Shown here in pieces: positions 45,447 through 53,301 of a DNA stretch of 64,000 nt. Numbering within the stretch: position 1 is the first letter of the stretch; each line of letters opens with the position of its first letter. Below the pieces are notes generated by a model that was not told the origin of the DNA, ran no database searches, and saw only the letters and a program-made list of their open reading frames with translations. The position numbers and the translations under genes are program-made. Source of the stretch: Adhaeribacter rhizoryzae (GTDB lineage: Bacteria > Bacteroidota > Bacteroidia > Cytophagales > Hymenobacteraceae); NCBI RefSeq assembly GCF_008629685.1, contig NZ_VWSF01000005.1, positions 62,001-126,000 on the forward strand. Reading direction: 5' to 3'.

Positions 45447-46283
45447 TTAAGCAACTTTATTTATCAGGGTGCCAATCTCATCAATGGAAATCCGGATTTC
45501 GTCGCCGCTGGCTAAGGTAAACTTGGAAGGCGGAATAATGCCGGTGCCAGTCATCAGGAAACAGCCGTACGGGAAAGAACACTCGCGGTATAAATATTCT
45601 ACCAGTTCGTCGTGGGAGCGCTTTATCTGGTCTATCCGGATGCTGTCGGTAAAAACGGTTGTGTCTTTCCGGATTATTTCCAGGGTAATGTTAGTATCCG
45701 GCGAAATACGGGTAGAAGGCACGTAAATGCAAGGGCCCAGCGCCGCGCTGCGGTCGTAGGTTTTGGCCTGCGGCAAATAAAGCGGGTTCTCGCCTTCGAT
45801 GCTGCGCGAACTCATGTCGTTGCCAATGGTATAGCCACTGATGGCGCCTCTGGAATTTATAAACAAGGTTAGTTCCGGCTCCGGCACATTCCAGGTAGAA
45901 TCTTTGCGGATGTTTACCAAATCGCCGGAACCAACGGTACGGGCAGCGGTAGCTTTAAAAAATAATTCGGGCCGCTCGGCATCATAAACTTTATCGTAAA
46001 AATCGCCGCCGCCACTATCTTTCGATTCTTCCATGCGGGCATCGCGGCTGCGGTAATACGTAACCCCCGAAGCCCATACTTCCTGTCTTAAAATAGGAGG
46101 CAATATTTCTTCGCGCAATAATTTTTCGGCATTGGTAATAGGTTTGTTGCCGTTTATTTCGGATTGAAGTTCTTTGTACAAATTTTCCTGGTTCAGCAAC
46201 CGGTCCCAATCTACCTCCAGGGTTAAATAATAATTGTTTTCGTGCTCCAGCAGGATACCACTTTTTAAACGATATAATTTCAT
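45447..46283 (-). CDS. FAH-family 2-keto-3-deoxypentonate dehydratase
   Basis: A 278-residue member of the fumarylacetoacetate hydrolase fold. The metal site Glu-x-Glu is seen in [13 protein letters not shown], with further ligand regions in RDARMEES and [34 protein letters not shown] is conserved in the family. By position, between a pentonate dehydratase gene and a 2,5-dioxovalerate dehydrogenase gene, it most likely dehydrates 2-keto-3-deoxy-pentonate (arabinonate or xylonate) to 2,5-dioxovalerate. Other FAH-fold reactions cannot be excluded from sequence. It lies 138 bases upstream of the dehydrogenase gene on the same strand. Confidence 0.85.
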   Translation of the reverse strand: MKLYRLKSGILLEHENNYYLTLEVDWDRLLNQENLYKELQSEINGNKPITNAEKLLREEILPPILRQEVWASGVTYYRSRDARMEESKDSGGGDFYDKVYDAERPELFFKATAARTVGSGDLVNIRKDSTWNVPEPELTLFINSRGAISGYTIGNDMSSRSIEGENPLYLPQAKTYDRSAALGPCIYVPSTRISPDTNITLEIIRKDTTVFTDSIRIDQIKRSHDELVEYLYRECSFPYGCFLMTGTGIIPPSKFTLASGDEIRISIDEIGTLINKVA

Positions 46284-46393
46284 AGTTTAAGGCTTCTTGG
46301 GGTTATTAATTGTTAAAATTCTAGCTGCTATTATAAGTACCGGATGTGACCTAATAACTGGTTAATATTTTTTCGATACCTGGTTTTTACTCA

Positions 46394-46450
46394 TGTCATT
46401 CAGGAGGAAATTATGTAGCAGACAGCCAAAAAGTTTCTTTCTGAATGACA
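46394..46450. repeat. Palindromic repeat, GTCATTC-AGGAGGAA type
   Basis: TGTCATTCAGGAGGAAA (46394-46410) pairs with TTTCTTTCTGAATGACA (46434-46450), two mismatches, in the gap between the FAH-family and IlvD-type genes. The same arms are at 56144-56202, and the loop matches the degenerate copy near 7830. Confidence 0.8.
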
Positions 46451-46531
46451 GGAGTGAATTACTTAAATTTAATTTCATTATAATTTAATTACTAAAACTA
46501 GTTCCGAGATAAAGGGAACAATAGTTTCATA

Positions 46532-48259
46532 TTAATGTGAATCGCGGGGCACGGCCGAACCGGAGTTGCCAACCAGGTAATCCATATCGGCACCCTGGTG
46601 GGCTTGTTGTACGTGGCGGCAATATAAACCAACGTAACCACGGTCGGTATGCGGCAGCGGCGCTACCCACAAATCGCGGCGAGCCGCTAATTCGTCGTCC
46701 GGAATATCGAGGTGTAAACGGCGGTTAGCCACATCTACTTCTATAAAATCGCCGTTTTGCACCAAGGCCAACGTTCCACCAATCGCCGACTCCGGCGAAA
46801 CGTGCAGGAATACGGTACCAAAAGCCGTACCGCTCATGCGACCATCCGAAATCCGGATCATATCTGTAACGCCTTTAGCCAATAATTTCTTCGGCAGGGC
46901 CATATTACCTACTTCGGGCATACCCGGATAACCCCGCGGACCAACGCCTTTTAACACCATGATGCAGGTTTCGTCAATATCTAAATCCGGATCGTCGATG
47001 CGGGCGTGGTAATCTTCGATGCTTTCGAAAACAACGGCGCGGCCCCGGTGCTGCATAAGCGCGGGTGTAGCGGCCGATGGTTTAATGACGGCCCCATTCG
47101 AGCATAAATTACCTTTTACCACGGCGGTGCCGCCGTGTTCCAGAATTGGTTTTTCAATTGGGAATATTACCTCGCGGTTGTAGCAAACGGCATCTTCAAT
47201 ATTTTGGCGGTGCGTTAAGCCATTAATGGTTTTAACATCCAGGTGCAAACGCTCGCCTAGTTCTTTCATAACCACGGGTACGCCACCGGCATAGTAAAAG
47301 TCTTCCATCAAAAATTTACCTGAGGGCATCAGGTTTACCAAAAACGGAATGTGGCTGCCAATGCGGTCAAAATCTTCGAGTTCCAGTTCTATGCCCACGC
47401 GGCCCGCAATGGCCAGTAGGTGAATGATAAAATTAGTAGAACCACCCACGGCGGCATTTACCATAATGGCATTTTCGAAAGCCTCGCGGGTTAATATTTG
47501 AGATGGCCGTAAATCTTCCCGTACCATTTCCACGATGCGCATACCGGCCATGTGGGCCAATATTTTACGACGGGCATCTACGGCCGGAATAGCGGCGCCG
47601 CCCGGCAACGTCATACCCAGCGCTTCTACCATACAAGCCATGGTAGAGGCCGTGCCCATGGTCATACAGTGGCCACTGCTCCTGGACATACAGTTTTCGG
47701 CTAACATAAAATCTTTCAGGGTAATTTTACCGGTACGCAAATCATCGCTGAATTTCCAAACATCGGTACCCGAACCAATATCGCGGCCCTGGTATTTCCC
47801 GTTCAGCATTGGCCCACCCGAAACTACCAGCGTCGGAATATCTACACTTACGGCACCCATTAAGGTAGAGGGGGTGGTCTTGTCACAGCCGGCGAGTAAT
47901 ATTACGCCATCCAGCGGGTTGGCCCGGAGCGATTCTTCTACATCCATACTGGCCAGGTTGCGGTACAGCATGGCGGTGGGGCGCATTAATGTTTCGCCGA
48001 GTGAGGTTACTGGGAATTCTAATGGGAAACCACCAGCTTCGAATACACCGCGCTTTACACGTTCGGCAATTTCGCGGAAGTGGGCGTTGCAAGGGGTAAG
48101 CTCCGACCAGGTGTTACAAATACCGATTACCGGGCGTCCGTCAAATTCGTGGTCGGGCAAGCCCTGGTTTTTCATCCAGCTACGGTAAATAAAACCCATT
48201 TTGTCGCGTTTGCCAAACCACTCGGTGCTGCGGAGTTTTTTTTCAGAATTTTCCATCAA
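46532..48259 (-). CDS. IlvD/Edd-family pentonate (arabonate/xylonate) dehydratase
   Basis: A 575-residue iron-sulfur dehydratase. Cluster cysteines are visible in ICNTWSELTPCNAH, LLAGCDKTTPSTLMG and SGHCMTMGTAST. The magnesium- and substrate-binding regions GGSTNFIIHLLAIAGRVG and RISDGRMSGTAFGTVF are intact. The early KRDKMGFIYRSWMKNQG motif is shared with pentonate and other sugar-acid dehydratases and not with IlvD itself. It should convert a pentonate to 2-keto-3-deoxypentonate. It comes first in a series of three same-strand genes that complete the route to 2-oxoglutarate. D-xylonate versus L-arabonate cannot be told apart here. Confidence 0.88.
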   Translation of the reverse strand: MMENSEKKLRSTEWFGKRDKMGFIYRSWMKNQGLPDHEFDGRPVIGICNTWSELTPCNAHFREIAERVKRGVFEAGGFPLEFPVTSLGETLMRPTAMLYRNLASMDVEESLRANPLDGVILLAGCDKTTPSTLMGAVSVDIPTLVVSGGPMLNGKYQGRDIGSGTDVWKFSDDLRTGKITLKDFMLAENCMSRSSGHCMTMGTASTMACMVEALGMTLPGGAAIPAVDARRKILAHMAGMRIVEMVREDLRPSQILTREAFENAIMVNAAVGGSTNFIIHLLAIAGRVGIELELEDFDRIGSHIPFLVNLMPSGKFLMEDFYYAGGVPVVMKELGERLHLDVKTINGLTHRQNIEDAVCYNREVIFPIEKPILEHGGTAVVKGNLCSNGAVIKPSAATPALMQHRGRAVVFESIEDYHARIDDPDLDIDETCIMVLKGVGPRGYPGMPEVGNMALPKKLLAKGVTDMIRISDGRMSGTAFGTVFLHVSPESAIGGTLALVQNGDFIEVDVANRRLHLDIPDDELAARRDLWVAPLPHTDRGYVGLYCRHVQQAHQGADMDYLVGNSGSAVPRDSH

Positions 48260-48598
48260 AAGAACTTTTTAAGCCGGCCGAAGCCTTTATATAGTTGAAA
48301 AATAAATATTGTAATTAAGAATTAACCTGTGCTGCCAGCCAGAAAAGGTAAAATAATGCGTTAGGGCCGGTGGCAGCGCCGTTAGTAAGTTTGCCGGACT
48401 AACCGGCCGCGGTAATTTAGTAAATAATAAATAAGGTTAAACAGGAAAATACACGATTGTTTGTTTTACCAAGCTTGGTGGTTTTGTAAGAACAGCTTAA
48501 TTTGATTATGGAAAGCCGGTGTTTTAAACTTATTTTGTAAAATTTTGTAGGAGTAAAAAGGCTAAGCCGGTAACTCTTGATGTTTAAATAAATAATAG
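48260..48598. other. Divergent regulatory region with palindrome ACCAAGCTTGGT
   Basis: 339 bases between the pentonate dehydratase (minus) and an M28 peptidase (plus). A perfect 12-bp palindrome ACCAAGCTTGGT lies at 48468-48479, a possible operator. No complete promoter pair was found. Confidence 0.4.
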
Positions 48599-50356
48599 AT
48601 GCAATTATTTTCAGAACTTTCGCTTAAACCAGCTAATAAGGGGCTATTTACAAAGACCCAATTGTTACCAATAATATTTCTGATTAGTTTACTCGTGCCT
48701 TTTAGCAGCCGGGCCCAATACCAGAAGCAACTAAAAGCCAAAGAAGTAAAGCAAGTCGTAAACAACGTAAATCCGGAAGCCATTAAAGCCCACATGACTT
48801 TTTTGTCGGATGATTTATTAGCTGGCCGCCGGCCTGGTAAACCTGGTTTTGGTATTGCGGCAAGCTATATGGCTACTCAATTTGCCAGCCTTGGATTACA
48901 ACCCGGCGGCGATAAAAATACCTATTTGCAGGCCGTACCTTTGCGCTCCGGTGTAGTAACCGAAGCCCAGAGCGCTTTTAAAGTAACCCGGAACGGGCAG
49001 GAGCAAATTTTAACCTTTGCTACGGATTTTGTTTTGCAGCCGAATATGGGCCTGCCGCAAAGCCAGGTAAGTGCGCCGGTGGTATTTGTAGGTTACGGGG
49101 TTTCGGCTCCTGAATTAAACTACGATGATTACGCCAACCAGGACGTGCGCGGTAAAATTGTTATGTTTATCTCCGGCGCACCGGCCAAATTTCCGAACAA
49201 CGAAAAAGCTTATTTCTCCTCGGCCGCAACTAAAAACAGTATAGCCGCGCAAAAAGGAGCCGTAGGCGTAATTACCGTAATAGCCGCCGGCGAAAACAAC
49301 GCCACCTGGAATGCTTATGCCAAACGCGTACGCGCAGGCAGCACCTGGTGGGCCGGCCCCAATGGCACCCCTAATACGTATTTGCCCGCGTTAAAAGGAT
49401 TAGCGGCGGTAGCCCAAGGCGTAGGCGATAGCTTTTTTACTGGTTCCGGCACTAATTTATTGCAGGCGGCAGCTGCTTTAAGAGATGGTAAGCCGGCTTC
49501 CCGTACGCTGCCGGTTACAGTTAGCTTAACCACTACCACCAAATATTCCAATATTCCGAGTTACAATGTAGTAGGTATTTTGCCCGGCAGCGACCCAGTT
49601 CTGAAAAACGAATACGTGGTTTACGCCGCCCACCTCGACCATTTAGGGCTATCGGCACCGGTAAACGGCGACTCCATTAACAACGGCGCCCACGACAATG
49701 CTTCGGGTTCGGCATTTTTAATTGAAACGGCCCGCGCTTTTAAGAGCTTGTCCAAAGCACCTAAGCGATCGGTAATATTTTTGTCGTGCACCGGCGAAGA
49801 GTTGGGTTTGCAAGGCTCCGATTATTTTGCCAGTAACCCTACCGTACCCAATGGTAGTTTGGTGGCTAATCTGGCCATTGATATGCCGTTTTTCTTTTAC
49901 CCGCTCCGCGATATTATTCCGCACGGCATTCAGCACTCCAGCTTACGCGGCCCCGTAGAAGCCACTGCCCAATATTTAGACCTGAAAATTACCCCGGACC
50001 CAGCCCCCGAAGAAGTGGTATTTACCCGCAGCGACCATTACAGCTTTATAAAAAAAGGTATTCCGGCCCTGTTTATTAAAGGCGGCATTATTACCGGCGA
50101 CCCAAACAAAGATGGCGCAAAAATTATTGCGGAGTGGCGCAAAACCATTTACCACAAACCCCAAGACGACATGAACCAGCCATTTGATTTTAATGCCGCG
50201 GCCATGCACGTAAAAACCAACTTCCTGATTGGCTATCTCACCGCCAACGACACCAAACGGCCCACCTGGAACAAAGGCGATTTCTTCGGTGGCAAATTTG
50301 GTTCTCAAAATGCAACAGCTCACGACGAAAGTAAAAACGAAGATAAAGCAGAATAA
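48599..50356 (+). CDS. Exported M28-family peptidase with PA domain
   Basis: A 585-residue peptidase with a signal sequence ending near SSRAQ (residue 40). After a helical start (IKAHMTFLSDDLLAGRRPG), a PA domain lies about 110-290 (VSAPVVFVGYGVSAPELNYDDY). The metal site of the M28 core follows: YAAHLDHLG (His, Asp), NGAHDNASGSAFLIE (bridging Asp), SCTGEELGLQGSDYFA (Glu pair) and the late His in RSDHYSFIKKGIPALFI. It releases amino acids from the ends of peptides in the periplasm. The last codons and the stop lie inside the first unit of a 19-bp tandem repeat. Confidence 0.92.
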   Translation: MQLFSELSLKPANKGLFTKTQLLPIIFLISLLVPFSSRAQYQKQLKAKEVKQVVNNVNPEAIKAHMTFLSDDLLAGRRPGKPGFGIAASYMATQFASLGLQPGGDKNTYLQAVPLRSGVVTEAQSAFKVTRNGQEQILTFATDFVLQPNMGLPQSQVSAPVVFVGYGVSAPELNYDDYANQDVRGKIVMFISGAPAKFPNNEKAYFSSAATKNSIAAQKGAVGVITVIAAGENNATWNAYAKRVRAGSTWWAGPNGTPNTYLPALKGLAAVAQGVGDSFFTGSGTNLLQAAAALRDGKPASRTLPVTVSLTTTTKYSNIPSYNVVGILPGSDPVLKNEYVVYAAHLDHLGLSAPVNGDSINNGAHDNASGSAFLIETARAFKSLSKAPKRSVIFLSCTGEELGLQGSDYFASNPTVPNGSLVANLAIDMPFFFYPLRDIIPHGIQHSSLRGPVEATAQYLDLKITPDPAPEEVVFTRSDHYSFIKKGIPALFIKGGIITGDPNKDGAKIIAEWRKTIYHKPQDDMNQPFDFNAAAMHVKTNFLIGYLTANDTKRPTWNKGDFFGGKFGSQNATAHDESKNEDKAE

Positions 50357-50414
50357 AGAAGATAAAGCAGAATAAAGAAGATAAAGCAGAATAAAGAAGG
50401 TAAAGCAGAATAGA
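50339..50414. repeat. 19-bp tandem repeat, four units, over the M28 stop codon
   Basis: GAAGATAAAGCAGAATAAA repeats at 50339-50357, 50358-50376, 50377-50395 and, with changes, 50396-50414. The TAA stop of the peptidase lies in unit 1. Since 19 is not a multiple of 3, added units fall outside the coding frame. Confidence 0.95.
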
Positions 50415-50457
50415 ACAAAGAAGCCGGCCATTGATTTAGCCGGCTTTTTTGTTCTAT
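50412..50457 (+). terminator. Intrinsic terminator of the M28 peptidase gene
   Basis: AGAACAAAGAAGCCGGC pairs with GCCGGCTTTTTTGTTCT; the central GCCGGC stem is perfect and a T-run follows. Confidence 0.88.
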
Positions 50458-50601
50458 CAGTTTTTAATGTTTTGTAACCAGTACCCACCACTTCTGAACC
50501 AACCACTAATTTGTTTTACCAGATCTAAAAGGTTAAAGCATTGGTGATGGTTAATACCCGGGTTTTTACGCGGGTAAATTTAAATTTATAAATATTAATG
50601 A

Positions 50602-50799
50602 ACCTGCTTTATCAAGGAGTTATGGCGGTGTGTTACTGGGGAAACTAAAAAAAGTAAATTCATAATAAAGTACAGCCACTATTTTGATATAAATGAAGAA
50701 CTAATTCTATTAATATTAGAATTTTATTATATTGCTCCTGATACTAAAAGACTAGCTTTGGCTTCTGAAAATTTTAAAAATCATATAAAAACAGGATAG
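50602..50799 (+). pseudogene. Possible remnant of a coding sequence (no start codon)
   Basis: From a TGA at 50599 to TAG at 50799 one frame is open for 65 codons and has protein-like composition (YFDINEELILLILEFYYIAP, then LALASENFKNHIKTG). It has no ATG, GTG or TTG to begin with, so it looks like the 3' part of a lost gene. It sits just before the first cassette-like gene and may be a decayed cassette. No family was recognised. Confidence 0.3.
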
Positions 50800-50818
50800 C
50801 CAGTCATCCACACATAGT

Positions 50819-50860
50819 GCAGATAACCGGAATAACTCCGTTTATACTTTAGTTATGTGC
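50819..50860. other. Left cassette boundary (short attC-like site)
   Basis: GTTATGTGC at 50852-50860 is the boundary; upstream GCAGATAAC (50819-50827) and the inner CGGA/TCCG stem give a short hairpin. GTTATGTGCAGGCA (50852-50865) is complementary at 13 of 14 bases to TGCTTGCACATAAC at 51490-51503, at the other end of the same gene unit. The hairpin is smaller than usual attC sites, so this boundary is the weakest of three. Confidence 0.5.
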
Positions 50861-50896
50861 AGGCAGCAGAAACAATCCTTGATAAAATAAAAGAAC

Positions 50897-51481
50897 ATGA
50901 ATTTTGATTTTGCAGAGCAAATAAATCCCTACCTAGAGAAACACGATCACCCAACAGCAATAAGTATAGCAGAAGAAGCACTGCAAAATATCCCGACTAC
51001 AAAATTCCACTCAATTCTTGGTAAGTCTCTTATGCACCACGCAGTTGGCCTGGCAAATTGGATAGGTAACTTCCACGAATCGGTTTCTGAAGGATTGGAA
51101 GTAAAGGCTCTCTATTTTGAAATGAACGAATTCGATATCAACACTGACATGTGGTACATAGACGGATTCGCGTTTAGCGAGGATGGTGGGCTTGATCCAG
51201 AGGATATGGATTGGCTTTCCGAGGTAAGCCTTGAAACAATAACCACGGAAGAATATGTAATAGGCGGGTATGAAATCCTACAGGATGCATTTGAGAACAT
51301 AGAGCCCGACACAGACGAATTACAGGACGCGAGAGACTGGTGCGAGCAAATCGTCATCGCAAGGTTCATGGAGTTGATGCGAGCTGCTCATCTTGAGGCA
51401 AAGAGCCAAAAAATGAATTGGGCAAACTTGCCTTTGTATTATACAGAACACTCTTACGACTTCATCGTCAAATCCGTGTGA
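50897..51481 (+). CDS. Cassette gene 1: acidic protein of unknown function
   Basis: A 194-residue soluble, acidic protein starting at ATG, with no signal peptide and no membrane segment. It contains two helical regions and a stretch rich in Asp, Glu and Trp (MWYIDGFAFSEDGGLDPED, then DARDWCEQIV). No family was recognised. Codon use (for example fewer CCG/CGG and fewer ATATT words) differs from the chromosome genes around it. It fills a unit bounded by 50852/50853 and 51619/51620, with matching complementary ends, as in an integron gene cassette. Many cassette genes have no known relatives. It might be an immunity-type or phage-defence protein, but that is a guess. Confidence 0.7.
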   Translation: MNFDFAEQINPYLEKHDHPTAISIAEEALQNIPTTKFHSILGKSLMHHAVGLANWIGNFHESVSEGLEVKALYFEMNEFDINTDMWYIDGFAFSEDGGLDPEDMDWLSEVSLETITTEEYVIGGYEILQDAFENIEPDTDELQDARDWCEQIVIARFMELMRAAHLEAKSQKMNWANLPLYYTEHSYDFIVKSV

Positions 51482-51494
51482 TGAAAAAATGCTT

Positions 51495-51626
51495 GCACAT
51501 AACAAAACCTAAATGGTAGCTAGGTTTTATTAAATTGGGAAAGAATAGATTGCTACAACCGTTCCAGTTGTGGGCAGGGAAATTTAATTTAAGTCCCCAC
51601 CCGTCATTTAGGTAACACGTTAGCGG
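51495..51626. other. attC-like site between cassettes 1 and 2
   Basis: About 130 bases of imperfect palindrome. The outer boxes are GCACATAAC (51495-51503) and GTTAGCGG (51619-51626). The inner box ACCTAAATG (51507-51515) pairs perfectly with CATTTAGGT (51605-51613). In integrons the left outer box matches the start of its own cassette, not the next, and that is so here. The outer boxes depart from the classic GTTRRRY form. Confidence 0.65.
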
Positions 51627-51662
51627 TCATTGTAGAGTGACCCCGTAAAAAAGACAAAATTT

Positions 51663-52496
51663 ATGAACAAAACAGTAACTGTTGACGAAGCAATTTCAAA
51701 AGGTCATAGAATGGTTAACTATCCTGTAATGGTAATTATGTTCGGGATTATTGGACTTACACTTTATTTGGGCGTACAAAAACTTATTCCAACTTGGTGT
51801 TTTCCGGTTGGGTTTGTTCTTGCATTTATACTTGCTTGGCTTTGGTGGAGTTTTATGATAACAAAGTGGCGACTTTGGGCTTTCGATAATGTTCGAAATG
51901 TTCACGAACTTAAAAAACGAGCAATTCAAGAAAAACTAGTTTGGGCAGACAATAGCATTTTTGAAAAAACCGAAATTCGCACTGCAACTGACAAAGAAAA
52001 ATTAAGTTTGCTTCAAAATAAATTCAGGCAGGACGACTTATTTCAAGACGACTTAAGAGTGACTAATGAAACTGTAATTTACTATTCAAAAGGTAAAAAT
52101 TTTGTAGAAATGGCAGCCATGTTAGGCTGTTTAGGCGTTGGTATTTATCTACTTCTAGAAACAGACAGTTATATTCTGGGTTCTATACTTTCAATTGTTG
52201 GTGCATATTTTGGTTTCAAAGAGTATAAAGAAGCAACAAATACTGAACCTCAAATTATATTAAACGACAAAGGGATTAAAACTATCTCGACAGACTTTTA
52301 CGATTGGAATGACATTGAAAACGAAGAAGTAATTAACGAAGGTTCAGGAAAACATACTCATTATTATTTAACCTACGACCATCCAGACGGAGCAGAACAT
52401 TTGCAAATTGATGACTACGATACAGACCAAAGAAGTTTAAACAAATTACTGATTCTATATCGTGGACGAAGTAAGAAAAAAACAGCGCGCCGCTAA
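51663..52496 (+). CDS. Cassette gene 2: membrane protein of unknown function
   Basis: A 277-residue protein. Two membrane helices lie near 21-42 and 46-67 (VMVIMFGIIGLTLYLGV, then FVLAFILAWLWWSFMI) and another pair near 150-185 (MAAMLGCLGVGIYLLLE). The rest is charged and cytoplasmic, and about 200-270 looks like a PH-like sensor fold (IILNDKGIKTISTDFYDWND). No family was recognised with confidence. Codon use is very AT-rich (AAA, GAA, ATT) and unlike its chromosome neighbours. The TAA stop lies inside the right-hand cassette box CCGCTAAC, as is common in cassettes. The unit runs from 51620 to 52615. Confidence 0.75.
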   Translation: MNKTVTVDEAISKGHRMVNYPVMVIMFGIIGLTLYLGVQKLIPTWCFPVGFVLAFILAWLWWSFMITKWRLWAFDNVRNVHELKKRAIQEKLVWADNSIFEKTEIRTATDKEKLSLLQNKFRQDDLFQDDLRVTNETVIYYSKGKNFVEMAAMLGCLGVGIYLLLETDSYILGSILSIVGAYFGFKEYKEATNTEPQIILNDKGIKTISTDFYDWNDIENEEVINEGSGKHTHYYLTYDHPDGAEHLQIDDYDTDQRSLNKLLILYRGRSKKKTARR

Positions 52497-52620
52497 CATC
52501 GGTTTGGTAATGTGACGGAAGAAGTGCTTCTATGAAACATTTGTACAAGGTTCAGCATTAGAAATTCTATTGAATTTTGAGCTAAAAATCCGCCACATCG
52601 CTAAGCCGGAAACCGTTAGC
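52490..52620. other. attC-like site at the end of cassette 2
   Basis: 131 bases of imperfect palindrome. CCGCTAAC (52490-52497) is complementary to GTTAGCGG at the start of its own cassette (51619-51626, 8 of 8). Inner pairs are CGGTTT/AAACCG (52500-52505 with 52610-52615) and ATGTGACGG/CCGCCACAT (52510-52518 with 52590-52598). GTTAGC ends it at 52620, starting the next unit. Confidence 0.7.
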
Positions 52621-52713
52621 TTTTGTATAAAGATACAAATCATAAATTAATTAACTTTACAATACCTGCTGACTTTAGACTTTCTTGACTAATCCCCAGA
52701 AAACAAAATTGAA

Positions 52714-53184
52714 ATGAAAAAACCTTTAGTCCAGAATGAATATTTGCTGCAGAAGTTTCCGGGAAAAGGTGGTTGGACGTATGCCGAAATTCCGGATGTG
52801 CTGCCAACTAAGAAAACTAACTTTGGTTGGATAAAGGTTAAGGGCAAAATCGACGATTATGAATTTAGCGGCCTGAAACTAGCGCCTATGGGTCTTGGTC
52901 GGGTGTTTTTGCCGGTAAAAGCCGAAATTCGGAAAAAAATTACAAAACAGGCCGGCGATACCGTTCAGATTTTGTTATACCCGGATGAATCTGTTTTAGA
53001 AATTCCGAAGGAAATAATAGATTGCTTAAACACTGAGTCGGAAGCTTACGAAAAATTTATCAGCCTGCCGGAAGGCTGGCAAAAAGAGTTTCTGGACTGG
53101 ATTTATGCAGCTAAAACAGAAGACACCAAAGCCGAGCGAATTAATATTACCATCGACAAAGTTTTGAGCGGCCAAAGATTATAA
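52714..53184 (+). CDS. DUF1905/YdeI-type protein
   Basis: A 156-residue soluble protein. About 1-90 matches DUF1905 in layout (LLQKFPGKGGWTYAEIPDVL, then FGWIKVKGKIDDYEFSGLKL). About 95-155 resembles the YdeI/OmpD-associated segment (YEKFISLPEGWQKEFLDWIY with ITIDKVLSG). In E. coli, YdeI is linked to antimicrobial peptide resistance, but the link may not hold for this family. Codon use is like the chromosome and no attC-like site follows, so it probably marks the end of the cassette region rather than a third cassette. Confidence 0.82.
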   Translation: MKKPLVQNEYLLQKFPGKGGWTYAEIPDVLPTKKTNFGWIKVKGKIDDYEFSGLKLAPMGLGRVFLPVKAEIRKKITKQAGDTVQILLYPDESVLEIPKEIIDCLNTESEAYEKFISLPEGWQKEFLDWIYAAKTEDTKAERINITIDKVLSGQRL

Positions 53185-53215
53185 GGTTTTAATTTCTGCC
53201 AGAGGCCGGACAGGA

Positions 53216-53242
53216 CTATCACGGGCGAGGCGCCCGCGATAG
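53216..53242. repeat. GC-rich hairpin (CTATC-CGGGCG-AGG-CGCCCG-GATAG)
   Basis: CTATCACGGGCG (53216-53227) pairs with CGCCCGCGATAG (53231-53242), one mismatch, three-base loop. There is no T-tract. It lies between convergent genes and may be a dispersed repeat or a weak bidirectional terminator. Confidence 0.6.
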
Positions 53243-53301
53243 AAACAGCCAAAATTATATTAGTCTTAAGGTTTGTAGATAAATACCTAAAGGCAGGTAA
53301 A

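Noticed and set aside
47535-48188. 217-residue plus-strand frame
   Set aside because: It mirrors the IlvD/Edd dehydratase coding strand and has no start context or family features.
50339-50414. Possible CRISPR or iteron array
   Set aside because: Only four 19-bp units with no spacers, overlapping a stop codon; slippage is simpler.
52714-53184. Third cassette gene
   Set aside because: It begins after a GTTAGC boundary, but no matching box or hairpin follows it and its codon use is like the chromosome.
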